Origin: Pseudoalteromonas rubra
Lineage (GTDB): Bacteria; Pseudomonadota; Gammaproteobacteria; Enterobacterales; Alteromonadaceae
NCBI RefSeq assembly: GCF_000238295.3
Contig: NZ_AHCD03000035.1
Location: forward strand, 248,001 to 312,000
Length of the DNA: 64,000 nucleotides
Reading direction: 5' to 3'
A program made the translations under genes and the position numbers. The notes under the pieces were generated by a model. The model was not told the origin of the DNA. It did not search any database and saw nothing but the letters and a program-made list of their open reading frames with translations. Position 1 is the first letter of the stretch. Each line of letters opens with the position of its first letter. Shown piece after piece: positions 42,901 to 51,838 of this stretch.

Positions 42901-43087
42901 TAGCAACTCAACTCATATTCGACCATAACGGCACTCTGCCCGACTAATGACAGCAAGCGGTATACGCATCATATTGTGTGAGTTTAACTATAGTGCAAAT
43001 TACCGAATACCATGAATTTTTGTTCTGCATCAAAGTAAATTTTCTAGGGGTAACACGCCTCTGGTCGCTAAGCCACCCCAGTTGTCA

Positions 43088-44359
43088 TCAGTTACTGCGT
43101 TTTGGAAAACTGAATGCCTGCTCGGCCTCGAGCTTACCGCTTTGGTCATGGGGAGTGGTGTAAAAAGACACATTCAACTTATCCTGGTCATTATCCAGTT
43201 CAATGTGTGCAAACCCCCAAATAAAGCTTTTAGACCACACCAGATCATATTCCGGATAACGCTTTTCCTGTTGCAGGGCAAACGGTGTATGGGTGCCGCG
43301 CATTTTTGCAGCTGCACCGCTGATTATCAGGGGCAGTTTAGGTTTAGAATTGCCCGGCATAACGCGACTGCAATCATCCGTTAATAACTCCAGATCATGC
43401 TCATGACCGGCGATGTAGGCATCTGCATATTGACACAACTCAGGCAAAATCAGCCTTCTTAACACATGGCCTTCATCATATTTAGTGCCACCTATCGACC
43501 ATAGTATGTGATGCCCGTACACCAGTTTCCATTTTGCTTTTGAGTTTTTAAGGCCATTGGCCAGCCAGGCTAATTGTCGATGATCTTCACCATTAACCGG
43601 CTCTTCATGACGCTCAATGTCTTCAACCTCTGCCTGTCCGGCAGCCAAAGCACTGGCCAACCCCTGTTCGCTACCGTCCGGACGTAATGGGATCTCGTAA
43701 TAGTGTTGTCCAGAAAGCAACATATTGGTATCGAGTACAAACAGTTCAACGTCATTACCCGGCTTACCTATGGTGTAACTGTAGTAACCTCGCTCAGACA
43801 TGGTAAAATTTGGCTGACTTGCCATCCATTCAGTTTGCAACTTCACCCCTTTACGTGACGTTTTCCAGTCGTGGTTGCCCAGAGCAGAATACACAACTAA
43901 CTCAGGTTGCTGCGTAAATAACGGCTGTAACGGTTTTAAGATCAGATCGTCCATACGTTGCTGATCATCTTTTCCATCATTTGCACCAGCGCCATCAGGG
44001 TAAATATTGTCGCCTAGTTGAATAGCAAAATCGCACGGTTTTAGCTGGCACAAGGTTGCCATGGCCTTACCGGTTGCCAGCGCCCCGGTCTGCTCGGTGG
44101 CAATGTCTGTGTCAGGGTAAACATAAACGGGGGCATGATTAAACTCACTCATCGGGCGATGCTCTTCGAGCCAATCCGCTTTTTCAGCGGCGATAAATTG
44201 CGCTTTATTTTTAGGCTTCTGAATATGTTTTACTTTGGGATAGTCAGGGTGATAACCCCCATCACCGAACGCCAAAAAAGAAATATTGGCCGATATCGCA
44301 GGACTCGATATCAATAAAGAAGTGCTCAGGCAGGAAAATGCAATGCGTTTTAAAGTCAT
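43088..44359 (-). CDS. Purple acid phosphatase-like exported metallophosphoesterase
   Basis: 423 residues with a signal peptide (cleavage near AISA). The five metal-binding blocks of the purple acid phosphatase family are all present: GDGG, GDNIYPDG, GNHDW, YGHH and GHEHD. A periplasmic or surface di-metal phosphatase. It lies 43 bases after the TonB receptor gene in the same direction, with a hairpin between, suggesting that it dephosphorylates a substrate or product handled by the receptor. Confidence 0.88.
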   Translation of the reverse strand: MTLKRIAFSCLSTSLLISSPAISANISFLAFGDGGYHPDYPKVKHIQKPKNKAQFIAAEKADWLEEHRPMSEFNHAPVYVYPDTDIATEQTGALATGKAMATLCQLKPCDFAIQLGDNIYPDGAGANDGKDDQQRMDDLILKPLQPLFTQQPELVVYSALGNHDWKTSRKGVKLQTEWMASQPNFTMSERGYYSYTIGKPGNDVELFVLDTNMLLSGQHYYEIPLRPDGSEQGLASALAAGQAEVEDIERHEEPVNGEDHRQLAWLANGLKNSKAKWKLVYGHHILWSIGGTKYDEGHVLRRLILPELCQYADAYIAGHEHDLELLTDDCSRVMPGNSKPKLPLIISGAAAKMRGTHTPFALQQEKRYPEYDLVWSKSFIWGFAHIELDNDQDKLNVSFYTTPHDQSGKLEAEQAFSFPKRSN

Positions 44360-44369
44360 AATTTTAAAT

Positions 44370-44389
44370 GTGCCGGGTCAGCCCGGCAC
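44370..44389 (-). terminator. Hairpin between receptor and phosphatase genes
   Basis: GTGCCGGG/CCCGGCAC perfect 8-bp GC-rich stem with TCAG loop, within the 43-base spacer. No T-run; likely an mRNA processing or attenuating hairpin setting the receptor-to-phosphatase ratio. Confidence 0.5.
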
Positions 44390-44402
44390 GCTCCAACAAG
44401 GA

Positions 44403-47192
44403 TTAGAATGAAGTGTAGGTAAAGCCTAATTCGAATGAACGACCATATTGCTCATACTGGAAGTTGTATCTTTGCTCACCGTGATAAATGTAGAGTGGTT
44501 CATCCGTCAGATTGACGGCGTTAAAGTACACCTGCATTTGCTCGTTGAAGTAATATTTAGCGCTTAAATCTAACTGCATGTGGTCATCCTGGTACACACG
44601 TGCATCATTCTCGGTGCTCAGATAGGCCTTACTTTTGTAGTTACCACTCAGACGCGCACTTATGGTGTCATCTTCGTATCCAACCATCAGGTTTGCCACG
44701 GTATCCGACTGACGAGTCAATTTGTCATCTGCGTCAATTAGGGTGGTATTCGCTGAGAGCATCAGGCCATTTTTGAAGTTTTTGCTGTAAGCCAGTTCAA
44801 TACCTGTTAAGTCTGCCTCGCCACCATTAACGAATTGCATGACCTTTTTATAGCCCGCCCACTGTGCCTGATCCTGTACTTCCTGCTCAGTAATAAAGTT
44901 ATCGATTTGCTTGTGGAATAATCCAGCAGACATAACGCCAATACTGCCTGTGTAGTATTCAATGGACAAATCCAGGTTCTGAGACTCATACGGGTCCAAG
45001 TTTGGATTGCCAACTTCACCTTCTCGTTCTGTCACCACCTGACCATCGTCTTCATCTGTTTCACTTTCGAGTAGCTGGTAGGCTGCAGCCTCTTCAAATC
45101 CCGGACGCGCAATGGTTTGGGTATAAGCAAAGCGTGAAATCAGATCATCGTCCAGCTCGTAACGCAGAGTCAGATTGGGTAGCAAATGGTCGTAGGATTT
45201 CTCAACTTCCCAGGGGGTGATATTGACTTGCTCGGTGTCTGCTAATTTATCTTTTTCCAGTGACACCTGATAACCCCGCGTGGTGTATTCAGTATCTTCG
45301 TAACGTACACCCGTGATCAGGTTTAGTTTACCAAAATCCATGTTGACCATGGCATACAACGCACTGACGGTTTCTTCAGAGCGATAGCTTCGGCCCTTTG
45401 ACTCGATATCGGTTTCCTGATTGTTTCGCTCGAAGGCTGCCTGATTTTGCGCAAAGTAGGCCTGCAATCCGGATTCGGATAAACCCGGACCAAAGTCGCC
45501 CAGGTCATACTCTGGTGCACCCGTTTTAAACTGCTCTGCCGTCACATCATCAAACCCGCCGTCGTATACCACAGCGTTGACTGAGTTCAGCTTTTCACGA
45601 TCGCGATACTTAGCGCCAAACTTAAGTTCAGCGTTATGCCCAGCGATCACCAGCTCTTTACTCAGATCCAATTTAAAGCTGGTCGCTTCATCTTCACTCA
45701 GATTATTTTCGTGAACAATTTCGTCCAATTCAAAACGGCTTAATTGCTGTGCAGCCTCACTACGGGACAAAGTCGGGGTGTCTCCCAGACTGGCATATCC
45801 CAGAGTCAAATCTTCACCGGCAAACGCGATATCCAGTCGATCAGGCTCTTGCTCGTCTGATTTTGAGTAAACCAGACTGTATTCTACAAACCAGTCTTTG
45901 ATCAGATGCTCACCACCAGCAACCACAGACAAAATGCTTTGTTCCTCGTAGCGATCTTTGCTGTCCCGGTCCATTTCAGCACCGCTAAAGTACGCCATCG
46001 TATCGCCTGATTGCCCGCTTAAATAATTGCCTTTATCGAACTTGTATTCATTGCGCAGACGGAACTCATCGTCTGAGAATTCGCTGTACATGGTTCTCAG
46101 ATAGTACTTGTTGAACAATCCCTGATGCAGATCCAAATTCAGGGCAGCCCCCAGGCGCTCTCGGGTGATGGTATAGTGACGCTGTTCTATTTCCTCTGCA
46201 CCAAAAAAAGCCACTTCCTCGCCGGATTTGGCATCTTCCATTTCCAACTCCATCCAGCCGCCATCAGTTTCCATATTATGTGAGCCAAACTTACGTTCAA
46301 ACCAGGATACCGCCGTCGCTACGCTCAGCTGAGTTTGGCTGCTGATGTCATAAATATCGCTGTAGCTTACGGACAGTTTGGGGCTGCTTTTTTCAACTTG
46401 TTCATTGTAAGCACCCTGAACATTAAAACTGTAGCTTTCCCCTTCACGGTCAAATGCACTCAGGCTTTTCACTTCGATACTGCCACCAATCGCATTGGCA
46501 TCCATATCTGGGGTGACTGTTTTGCTCACCTCAAGGCTCTGAATAATTTCGCTTGGCAGCACGTCCATTGCTACACTGCGCACACCCCCTTCAGGAGAAG
46601 GTACAGCTGCGCCATTGATAGTCACATTGTTTAGATTAGGATCAATTCCCCGGATCCCAACAAAACGGCCTTCACCCTGATCTCGGTCGATGAACAAACC
46701 CGGCAGACGTTGCAATGCCTCGGCCGCGTTCTGATCTGGTAACTGTCCGATGCTGTCTGCACTGACGATGGACTTGATACCATCCGCATTTTTCTGCCGG
46801 TTCAATGCGCCTGCTTGCCCGGCGCGTTGCCCTTTAACGATTATATTATCCATTTCCCCCTGATAGGCGCTAAGCTGAACCCGGGTTTTGGTCACTTCAT
46901 TGTCTTTGATCACCACTTGTTTAGTGACAGATTGCGCACCAATATAGCGCACTTCTAGCGTGTAGGTGCCGGCTGGCAGATTGATGAACCTAAACGCACC
47001 ATTACGCTCAGAGCTGACTTCACGCCCCAGCTCCTTAATAGTAACTTTGGCCCCTTCAAAGCGGGCTTTGTTTTGCTGATCCGTCAGTTCACCTTGCAAC
47101 GTATTAGCAAGTGCTGGTGCACTCATCACGCCAAGTGCTAAAGCAACGCCCGCACAGGCCTTGGAAATCACGGAAGGTAGATTATTTTTCAT
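44403..47192 (-). CDS. TonB-dependent receptor with N-terminal carboxypeptidase-like domain
   Basis: 929 residues from the ATG at 47192, where a signal peptide begins (MKNNLPSVISKACAGVALAL); a longer reading frame reaches 47321 but has no ribosome site. A CarboxypepD_reg-like domain (about 30-105) precedes the plug (QLPDQNAAEALQRLPGL and VGIRGIDPNLNNVTINGA, about 150-235) and a 22-strand barrel ending in Phe (YTSF). It belongs to the Xanthomonas/Caulobacter-type TonB receptors, which take up complex organic substrates. Co-directional with the phosphatase, so a phosphorylated organic compound is a reasonable guess. Confidence 0.92.
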   Translation of the reverse strand: MKNNLPSVISKACAGVALALGVMSAPALANTLQGELTDQQNKARFEGAKVTIKELGREVSSERNGAFRFINLPAGTYTLEVRYIGAQSVTKQVVIKDNEVTKTRVQLSAYQGEMDNIIVKGQRAGQAGALNRQKNADGIKSIVSADSIGQLPDQNAAEALQRLPGLFIDRDQGEGRFVGIRGIDPNLNNVTINGAAVPSPEGGVRSVAMDVLPSEIIQSLEVSKTVTPDMDANAIGGSIEVKSLSAFDREGESYSFNVQGAYNEQVEKSSPKLSVSYSDIYDISSQTQLSVATAVSWFERKFGSHNMETDGGWMELEMEDAKSGEEVAFFGAEEIEQRHYTITRERLGAALNLDLHQGLFNKYYLRTMYSEFSDDEFRLRNEYKFDKGNYLSGQSGDTMAYFSGAEMDRDSKDRYEEQSILSVVAGGEHLIKDWFVEYSLVYSKSDEQEPDRLDIAFAGEDLTLGYASLGDTPTLSRSEAAQQLSRFELDEIVHENNLSEDEATSFKLDLSKELVIAGHNAELKFGAKYRDREKLNSVNAVVYDGGFDDVTAEQFKTGAPEYDLGDFGPGLSESGLQAYFAQNQAAFERNNQETDIESKGRSYRSEETVSALYAMVNMDFGKLNLITGVRYEDTEYTTRGYQVSLEKDKLADTEQVNITPWEVEKSYDHLLPNLTLRYELDDDLISRFAYTQTIARPGFEEAAAYQLLESETDEDDGQVVTEREGEVGNPNLDPYESQNLDLSIEYYTGSIGVMSAGLFHKQIDNFITEQEVQDQAQWAGYKKVMQFVNGGEADLTGIELAYSKNFKNGLMLSANTTLIDADDKLTRQSDTVANLMVGYEDDTISARLSGNYKSKAYLSTENDARVYQDDHMQLDLSAKYYFNEQMQVYFNAVNLTDEPLYIYHGEQRYNFQYEQYGRSFELGFTYTSF

Positions 47193-47713
47193 ATTTTTTC
47201 TCGCACAGGAAGAGTCGTTTATAAAATCCGCGAAGACCTTAACCGGGCTCAATGACCGAATTATTGCAATCCCTGTGGGTACAGCCTCTATTCGACTGCA
47301 ATGAGGGCCGTTTAAAGCCATTTTGAGCTAAAATGTCCCCTCTTGAGGCTTTAACCTGCTGCCATTTATGAAAAAAGCTGAATTCTTCTGCGCGCCTAAA
47401 CACTTCCATGAGCTATTTTAACCCGGTAAGAACATTGCTCAGTTATTCGCTATGCTGCAACCATGGTTCGCTAACTACCTGATCGCTTTCACTTTTGCTT
47501 AGAATAACTGACTTATGGTATGCAACGCACAACCCCCGTACCATTGCAATTTCATAAATACCGCAGGGTTCAGAAAAAGTGAGGGCTAGTAACTGATAGA
47601 TTTATTTTGCTGCTATTGCGTGATAAGAATGGGCAATCAGGTTTGATGAGCAATAAATATGAAAAAAGCCGCGGTACGTAGGTACTCACGGCTTTAACAA
47701 CCAGAATTTGTTT
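47193..47713. other. Spacer upstream of TonB receptor
   Basis: 521 bases without a supported gene. It holds the etfA terminator at 47665-47695 and must contain the receptor promoter. I looked for a Pho box, Fur box and obvious palindromes and found none I can support. Confidence 0.5.
47665..47695 (-). terminator. Terminator of etfBA
   Basis: AAAGCCG/CGGCTTT stem containing an inner GTAC/GTAC pairing, followed on the minus strand by TTTTTT. 19 bases after the etfA stop. Confidence 0.82.
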
Positions 47714-48640
47714 TTACAAAGCTTGTTCGAGGTGAGGTAAGACGTCGAACAGGTCTGCGACGAGGCCGTAATCAGCCACCTGGAAAATTGGAGCTTCGGC
47801 ATCTTTGTTGATAGCAACAATGACTTTCGAATCTTTCATACCTGCAAGGTGCTGAATTGCACCGCTGATACCAACAGCAATGTACAAGTCTGGTGCAACA
47901 ATTTTACCTGTTTGACCAACCTGCATATCATTGGGTACGAATCCGGCGTCAACCGCTGCACGAGATGCACCGATAGCAGCGCCTAATTTGTCGGCAATGC
48001 CGTTAAGCAATGAGAAGTTTTCACCATTTTGCATGCCTCGACCACCTGAGATAACCACAGGTGCCGCCGTCAATTCAGGACGCTCTGATTCTGTTTGTTC
48101 AACACCAACAAAACTACTTTGGGTATTTTCAACCGAGGTAGCCAGTGTCTCCACAGCAACAGGTGCTTGCTCACCAGCCGCATCAAATGCGCTGGCACGA
48201 ACAGTAATGATTTTCTGCGCTTCCAGTGACTTAACTGTCGCAATAGCATTACCTGCGTAGATCGGACGCATAAAGGTGTCGGCATCAACAACGCCAACAA
48301 TCTCAGAAAGTTGTGATTTGTCTAGTAACGCAGCGACGCGCGGCATGATGTTTTTACCTGTGGTTGAAGCCGCAGCCAGAATATGGCTATAACCTTCAGC
48401 CAGCGTAATCACCAGATCAGCGGTACTTTCTGCCAGTTGATGATCCAGCACACTGTCGTCAGCCAGCTTTACCGCCGTTACACCGGCGATTTGCGCAGCG
48501 GCTTGTGCAACAGAATCTACATTGTGACCCGCAACCAGAACATGAATTTCAGCGCCAAGCTGGCTAGCTGCATGAACTACTTTTGCCGTTTCAGGCTTTA
48601 ATACACCATTTTCGTGTTCAGCAATGACTAGTACGCTCAT
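47714..48640 (-). CDS. etfA: Electron transfer flavoprotein alpha subunit
   Basis: 308 residues, full-length EtfA. The N-terminal adenine-type domain (MSVLVIAEHENG) and C-terminal FAD-binding domain (GGRGMQNGENFSLL, then QVGQTGKIVAPDLYIAVGISGAIQHLAGM) are typical. With EtfB it carries electrons from acyl-CoA dehydrogenases to ETF-ubiquinone oxidoreductase. The start overlaps the etfB stop by 4 bases (48637-48640), giving coupled, equal production. Confidence 0.96.
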   Translation of the reverse strand: MSVLVIAEHENGVLKPETAKVVHAASQLGAEIHVLVAGHNVDSVAQAAAQIAGVTAVKLADDSVLDHQLAESTADLVITLAEGYSHILAAASTTGKNIMPRVAALLDKSQLSEIVGVVDADTFMRPIYAGNAIATVKSLEAQKIITVRASAFDAAGEQAPVAVETLATSVENTQSSFVGVEQTESERPELTAAPVVISGGRGMQNGENFSLLNGIADKLGAAIGASRAAVDAGFVPNDMQVGQTGKIVAPDLYIAVGISGAIQHLAGMKDSKVIVAINKDAEAPIFQVADYGLVADLFDVLPHLEQAL

Positions 48641-49389
48641 GAGATCACCTTAGCTTCAGTTTTTAATTTATTGACCAGTTCTTCTACGCTCTCAACAATG
48701 ATGCCCGCTTCACGCTTGGCAGGCTCCTCCACCCGCACAAGTTCAATACGTGGTGCAAGGTCAACGCCCAGCGTGTCTGCTGCGATAACATCAAGCGGTT
48801 TGCGTTTTGCTTTCATAATATTTGGCAAAGAGGCGTAGCGAGGCTCATTCAAACGCAGATCTGTAGTTACAACCGCAGGCAGGTTCAAGGCCACTGTTTG
48901 CAGACCACCATCTACTTCTCGGGTCACAACAGCTTTACCATCTGCAATCTCAACGTTAGATGCAAAGGTTCCCTGAGGACGCTTCGTTAATGCTGCCAAC
49001 ATCTGACCAGTTTGATTGTTGTCAGAATCGATAGACTGTTTACCCAAAATAACCAATTCAGGGTTTTCCTGCTCTACCAGCTTTGCCAGAAGTTTGGCTA
49101 TATGAAGGGATTCAAGTTTTGCATCAGTTTCAATATGAATTGCTTTGTCAGCACCCAAAGCCAGTGCTGTGCGTAGCTGTTCCTGACACGCTTTATCACC
49201 AATTGAAACAGCGATCACTTCGTTCGCTTTACCTGCTTCTTTTAAGCGAATGGCTTCTTCTACCGCGATCTCACAGAACGGGTTCATTGCCATTTTTACA
49301 TTGGTCAGATCAACATCACTGTTGTCGGCCTTGACTCTTGCCTTGACATTGTAGTCAATCACGCGTTTGATTGGCACAAGTACTTTCAT
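48637..49389 (-). CDS. etfB: Electron transfer flavoprotein beta subunit
   Basis: 250 residues. Family signature in VKMAMNPFCEIAVEEAIRLKE and DLRLNEPRYASLPNIMKAKRKPLDV, the ETF beta motif. Binds AMP and pairs with EtfA in the soluble electron carrier. First gene of the etfBA operon, divergent from ETF-QO; the spacer holds two LiuR-like palindromes. Confidence 0.97.
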   Translation of the reverse strand: MKVLVPIKRVIDYNVKARVKADNSDVDLTNVKMAMNPFCEIAVEEAIRLKEAGKANEVIAVSIGDKACQEQLRTALALGADKAIHIETDAKLESLHIAKLLAKLVEQENPELVILGKQSIDSDNNQTGQMLAALTKRPQGTFASNVEIADGKAVVTREVDGGLQTVALNLPAVVTTDLRLNEPRYASLPNIMKAKRKPLDVIAADTLGVDLAPRIELVRVEEPAKREAGIIVESVEELVNKLKTEAKVIS

Positions 49390-49419
49390 GGTTACTCCAT
49401 CATCTGGTTATTCTATGGG

Positions 49420-49484
49420 CTGACGTAAACGTCAACAAAACAATTTAATGAAACCAGACTACTTCCTGTTGACGTAAACGTCAA
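49420..49484. promoter_or_regulatory. Two LiuR-like operators between etfBA and ETF-QO
   Basis: CTGACGTAAACGTCAA (49420-49435) and TTGACGTAAACGTCAA (49469-49484), start to start 49 bp. The palindrome fits the MerR-family LiuR motif reported for branched-chain amino acid and ETF genes in gammaproteobacteria. Each copy also supplies a TTGACG usable as a -35 box: to the right for ETF-QO and to the left for etfBA. A bound regulator would affect both directions. Confidence 0.78.
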
Positions 49485-49564
49485 CCTAAAATAACCTTAG
49501 CTTAACCTTAACAAAACTAAAGCCTCGTTTTAGTTAAACTACCGTCAATCTATGTGAGGTAAAA

Positions 49565-51214
49565 ATGGTCGAACGCGAAACCATGGAATTTGATGTCGTG
49601 ATTGTTGGCGCGGGCCCTGCGGGCCTGTCGTGTGCGATCCGACTGGCGCAACAGGCACAGGAAAAACAACAAGAACTGATGATCTGTGTCGTTGAGAAAG
49701 GCTCTGAGGTCGGAGCACATATATTGTCTGGTGCTGTCTTTGAAACTAAAGCGCTGGACGAATTAATCCCGGATTGGGCTGAAAAAAATGCCCCTGTCAC
49801 CACAAAAGTGACCGAGGACGAAATCTATCTGTTTAAGGGTCAGGACAAAGCCACCAGCATCCCGCACTTTGCAGTCCCTAAAACATTTAAAAACGACGGC
49901 AATTATATTGTCTCTATGGGTAATGTCTGTCGCTGGCTGGCTGAACAGGCTGAACAACTGGGCGTGGAAGTATTCCCCGGATTCAGCGCTCACTCGCTGA
50001 TAGTCGAAGGCGATGAAGTGAAAGGCATCATCACCGGTGATATGGGTGTTGGCAAAGATGGCGAGCCAAAAGACAGTTATATGCCCGGTATGGAACTGAG
50101 AGCCAAATACACCGTCTTTGCAGAGGGTTGTCGTGGCCACCTGGGCAAACAGCTGATCAGCCAGTTTGCTCTGGATAAAGATGCCACCCCTCAGCACTAC
50201 GGTATTGGCTTTAAAGAGATCTGGCAAATTGACCCGGCAAAACATCAGGAAGGTAAAGTTGTCCATGGTACGGGCTGGCCGCTCGATAACGAAACCCACG
50301 GTGGTTCGTTTATGTATCATGCTGAGAATAATCAAGTCGTAGTCGGATTAATCATAGATCTGAACTACAAAAACCCGTATCTGAGCCCGTTTGACGAGTT
50401 TCAGCGCATGAAACATCAGCAAGTCTTTAAAGACACGCTGGAAGGTGGCGAGCGCATTGCATACGGCGCACGCGCCATTGCCAAAGGTGGCCTTCATGCG
50501 TTACCTAAAATGCACTTTCCGGGGGGTCTGCTAATAGGATGTGATGCCGGTACGCTGAACTTTGCTAAAATCAAAGGCAATCACACGGCTATGAAGTCGG
50601 GCATCATTGCCGCAGATACCATTGTGGCGGCGCTGGAAGAAGATGCTCATCGTGCTGAGTTAAACGAATTTGCTGACAACTTCAAAAGCAGCTGGCTATA
50701 TGACGAGCTTTATCAGTCACGTAACTTTGGTCCGGCCATGCACAAGTTTGGTCGTATCTTAGGCGGTGCTTACAACATGGTTGATCAAAACCTGTTTTCA
50801 GGTTCATTGCCATTTACACTCAAAGATACCACGCTGGACCACGCATCTCTTCGACTGGCAAAAGACTCGCAGGAAATTAACTACCCCAAGCCTGACGGAA
50901 AGTTGAGTTTTGACAAGCTTTCGTCGGTGTTTTTGTCCAATACCAACCACGAGGAAGAGCAGCCTTGTCATTTGCAGCTCAAAGATGTGACCATTCCGAT
51001 CCAGGTTAATCTCGAGCAGTATGCAGAGCCCGCGCAACGCTATTGCCCGGCAGGCGTCTACGAAGTCAGCGAGACTGAAAACGGCGATAAGCAGTTTGTG
51101 ATCAATGCACAAAACTGTGTCCACTGTAAGACCTGTGACATCAAAGATCCGAGTCAGAACATCACCTGGATGACTCCGGAAGGTGCAGGCGGCCCCAACT
51201 ACCCAAATATGTAA
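49565..51214 (+). CDS. Electron transfer flavoprotein-ubiquinone oxidoreductase
   Basis: 549 residues, full length. N-terminal FAD fold VVIVGAGPAGLSCAIRLA, the ubiquinone-binding GGLHALPKMHFPGG region, and a C-terminal 4Fe-4S site with cysteines in RYCPAGVYE and NCVHCKTCDIKDP. It moves electrons from reduced ETF to the quinone pool at the inner membrane. Divergent from etfBA, completing a compact ETF unit under shared operators. ATG follows GTGAGG. Confidence 0.97.
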   Translation: MVERETMEFDVVIVGAGPAGLSCAIRLAQQAQEKQQELMICVVEKGSEVGAHILSGAVFETKALDELIPDWAEKNAPVTTKVTEDEIYLFKGQDKATSIPHFAVPKTFKNDGNYIVSMGNVCRWLAEQAEQLGVEVFPGFSAHSLIVEGDEVKGIITGDMGVGKDGEPKDSYMPGMELRAKYTVFAEGCRGHLGKQLISQFALDKDATPQHYGIGFKEIWQIDPAKHQEGKVVHGTGWPLDNETHGGSFMYHAENNQVVVGLIIDLNYKNPYLSPFDEFQRMKHQQVFKDTLEGGERIAYGARAIAKGGLHALPKMHFPGGLLIGCDAGTLNFAKIKGNHTAMKSGIIAADTIVAALEEDAHRAELNEFADNFKSSWLYDELYQSRNFGPAMHKFGRILGGAYNMVDQNLFSGSLPFTLKDTTLDHASLRLAKDSQEINYPKPDGKLSFDKLSSVFLSNTNHEEEQPCHLQLKDVTIPIQVNLEQYAEPAQRYCPAGVYEVSETENGDKQFVINAQNCVHCKTCDIKDPSQNITWMTPEGAGGPNYPNM

Positions 51215-51222
51215 TCCAACCC

Positions 51223-51243
51223 GGCAGGTACCACCTACCTGCC
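51223..51243 (+). repeat. Hairpin after ETF-QO stop
   Basis: GGCAGGTA/TACCTGCC perfect 8-bp stem with CCACC loop, 9 bases after the stop and 27 bases before the true terminator. Possibly an mRNA 3'-end stabiliser. Confidence 0.45.
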
Positions 51244-51269
51244 AGATACACTCTTTATCCTAAATTGCC

Positions 51270-51291
51270 GGGGCAAAATGCCCCTTTTTTT
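51270..51291 (+). terminator. Terminator of ETF-QO gene
   Basis: GGGGCA/TGCCCC stem with AAA loop and seven T residues: a classic intrinsic terminator. Confidence 0.93.
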
Positions 51292-51328
51292 CTATACTTA
51301 AGCAAACGTTGAGATAATGAGGTGCCCC

Positions 51329-51811
51329 ATGGCGCAGCAATCGGAAGTCGTGTTTCGCTTTTTAGCAGAGCCAACAGACGTGAACTTTGGTGGCAAAGTA
51401 CATGGCGGTGTGGTGATGAAGTGGATAGATCAAGCGGGCTATGCCTGTGCAGCAGGCTGGAGTGGTGCTTACTGTGTTACTGTATCCGTCGCGGGCGTAC
51501 GTTTTCACCGCCCTATTCTGGTTGGCCAGATTGTGGAGGTTTCAGCGCGGATTGCACACACCGGCAAAACCAGTATGCAGATATTCATTCAGGTACGCTG
51601 CGGCGATCCACAAAAACAGCATATGGTAGAAACCAATCACTGCATTATCAGCTTCATCGCAATGGATCAGGCTGGCTACCCCATTCCGGTTGCTAAGTTT
51701 GAAGCAAAAACGAAAGAACAAAAAGCGCTGGAGCAATATGCCATTCAGATGAAAGAAATTGCGATTCAAACAGAGTCTTTATTACAAAACACGCTGGATC
51801 AGGGTGACTGA
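51329..51811 (+). CDS. Acyl-CoA thioesterase, YciA-type
   Basis: 160 residues from the ATG at 51329, placed 6 bases after TGAGG; an ATG four codons upstream is inside that ribosome site. Hotdog fold with DVNFGGKVHGGVVMKWIDQ (about 14-32) and a typical C-terminal HCIISFIAMD strand. Hydrolyses acyl-CoA. It follows the ETF-QO terminator closely and may relate to fatty acid or branched-chain acyl turnover. Second thioesterase of this kind in the window. A perfect hairpin (51792-51818) overlaps the stop codon. Confidence 0.88.
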   Translation: MAQQSEVVFRFLAEPTDVNFGGKVHGGVVMKWIDQAGYACAAGWSGAYCVTVSVAGVRFHRPILVGQIVEVSARIAHTGKTSMQIFIQVRCGDPQKQHMVETNHCIISFIAMDQAGYPIPVAKFEAKTKEQKALEQYAIQMKEIAIQTESLLQNTLDQGD

Positions 51812-51818
51812 TCCAGCG
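51792..51818. terminator. Hairpin across the thioesterase stop codon
   Basis: CGCTGGATCA/TGATCCAGCG perfect 10-bp stem with a 7-base loop; the stop TGA is the first codon of the right arm. No T-run. Lies between convergent genes, so it may limit read-through. Confidence 0.5.
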
Positions 51819-51838
51819 ATATACAAGCCCCTTAAGAA

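Noticed and set aside
47193..47321. Longer N-terminus for the TonB receptor
   Set aside because: No ribosome site, and the extension would bury the signal peptide that begins at 47192.
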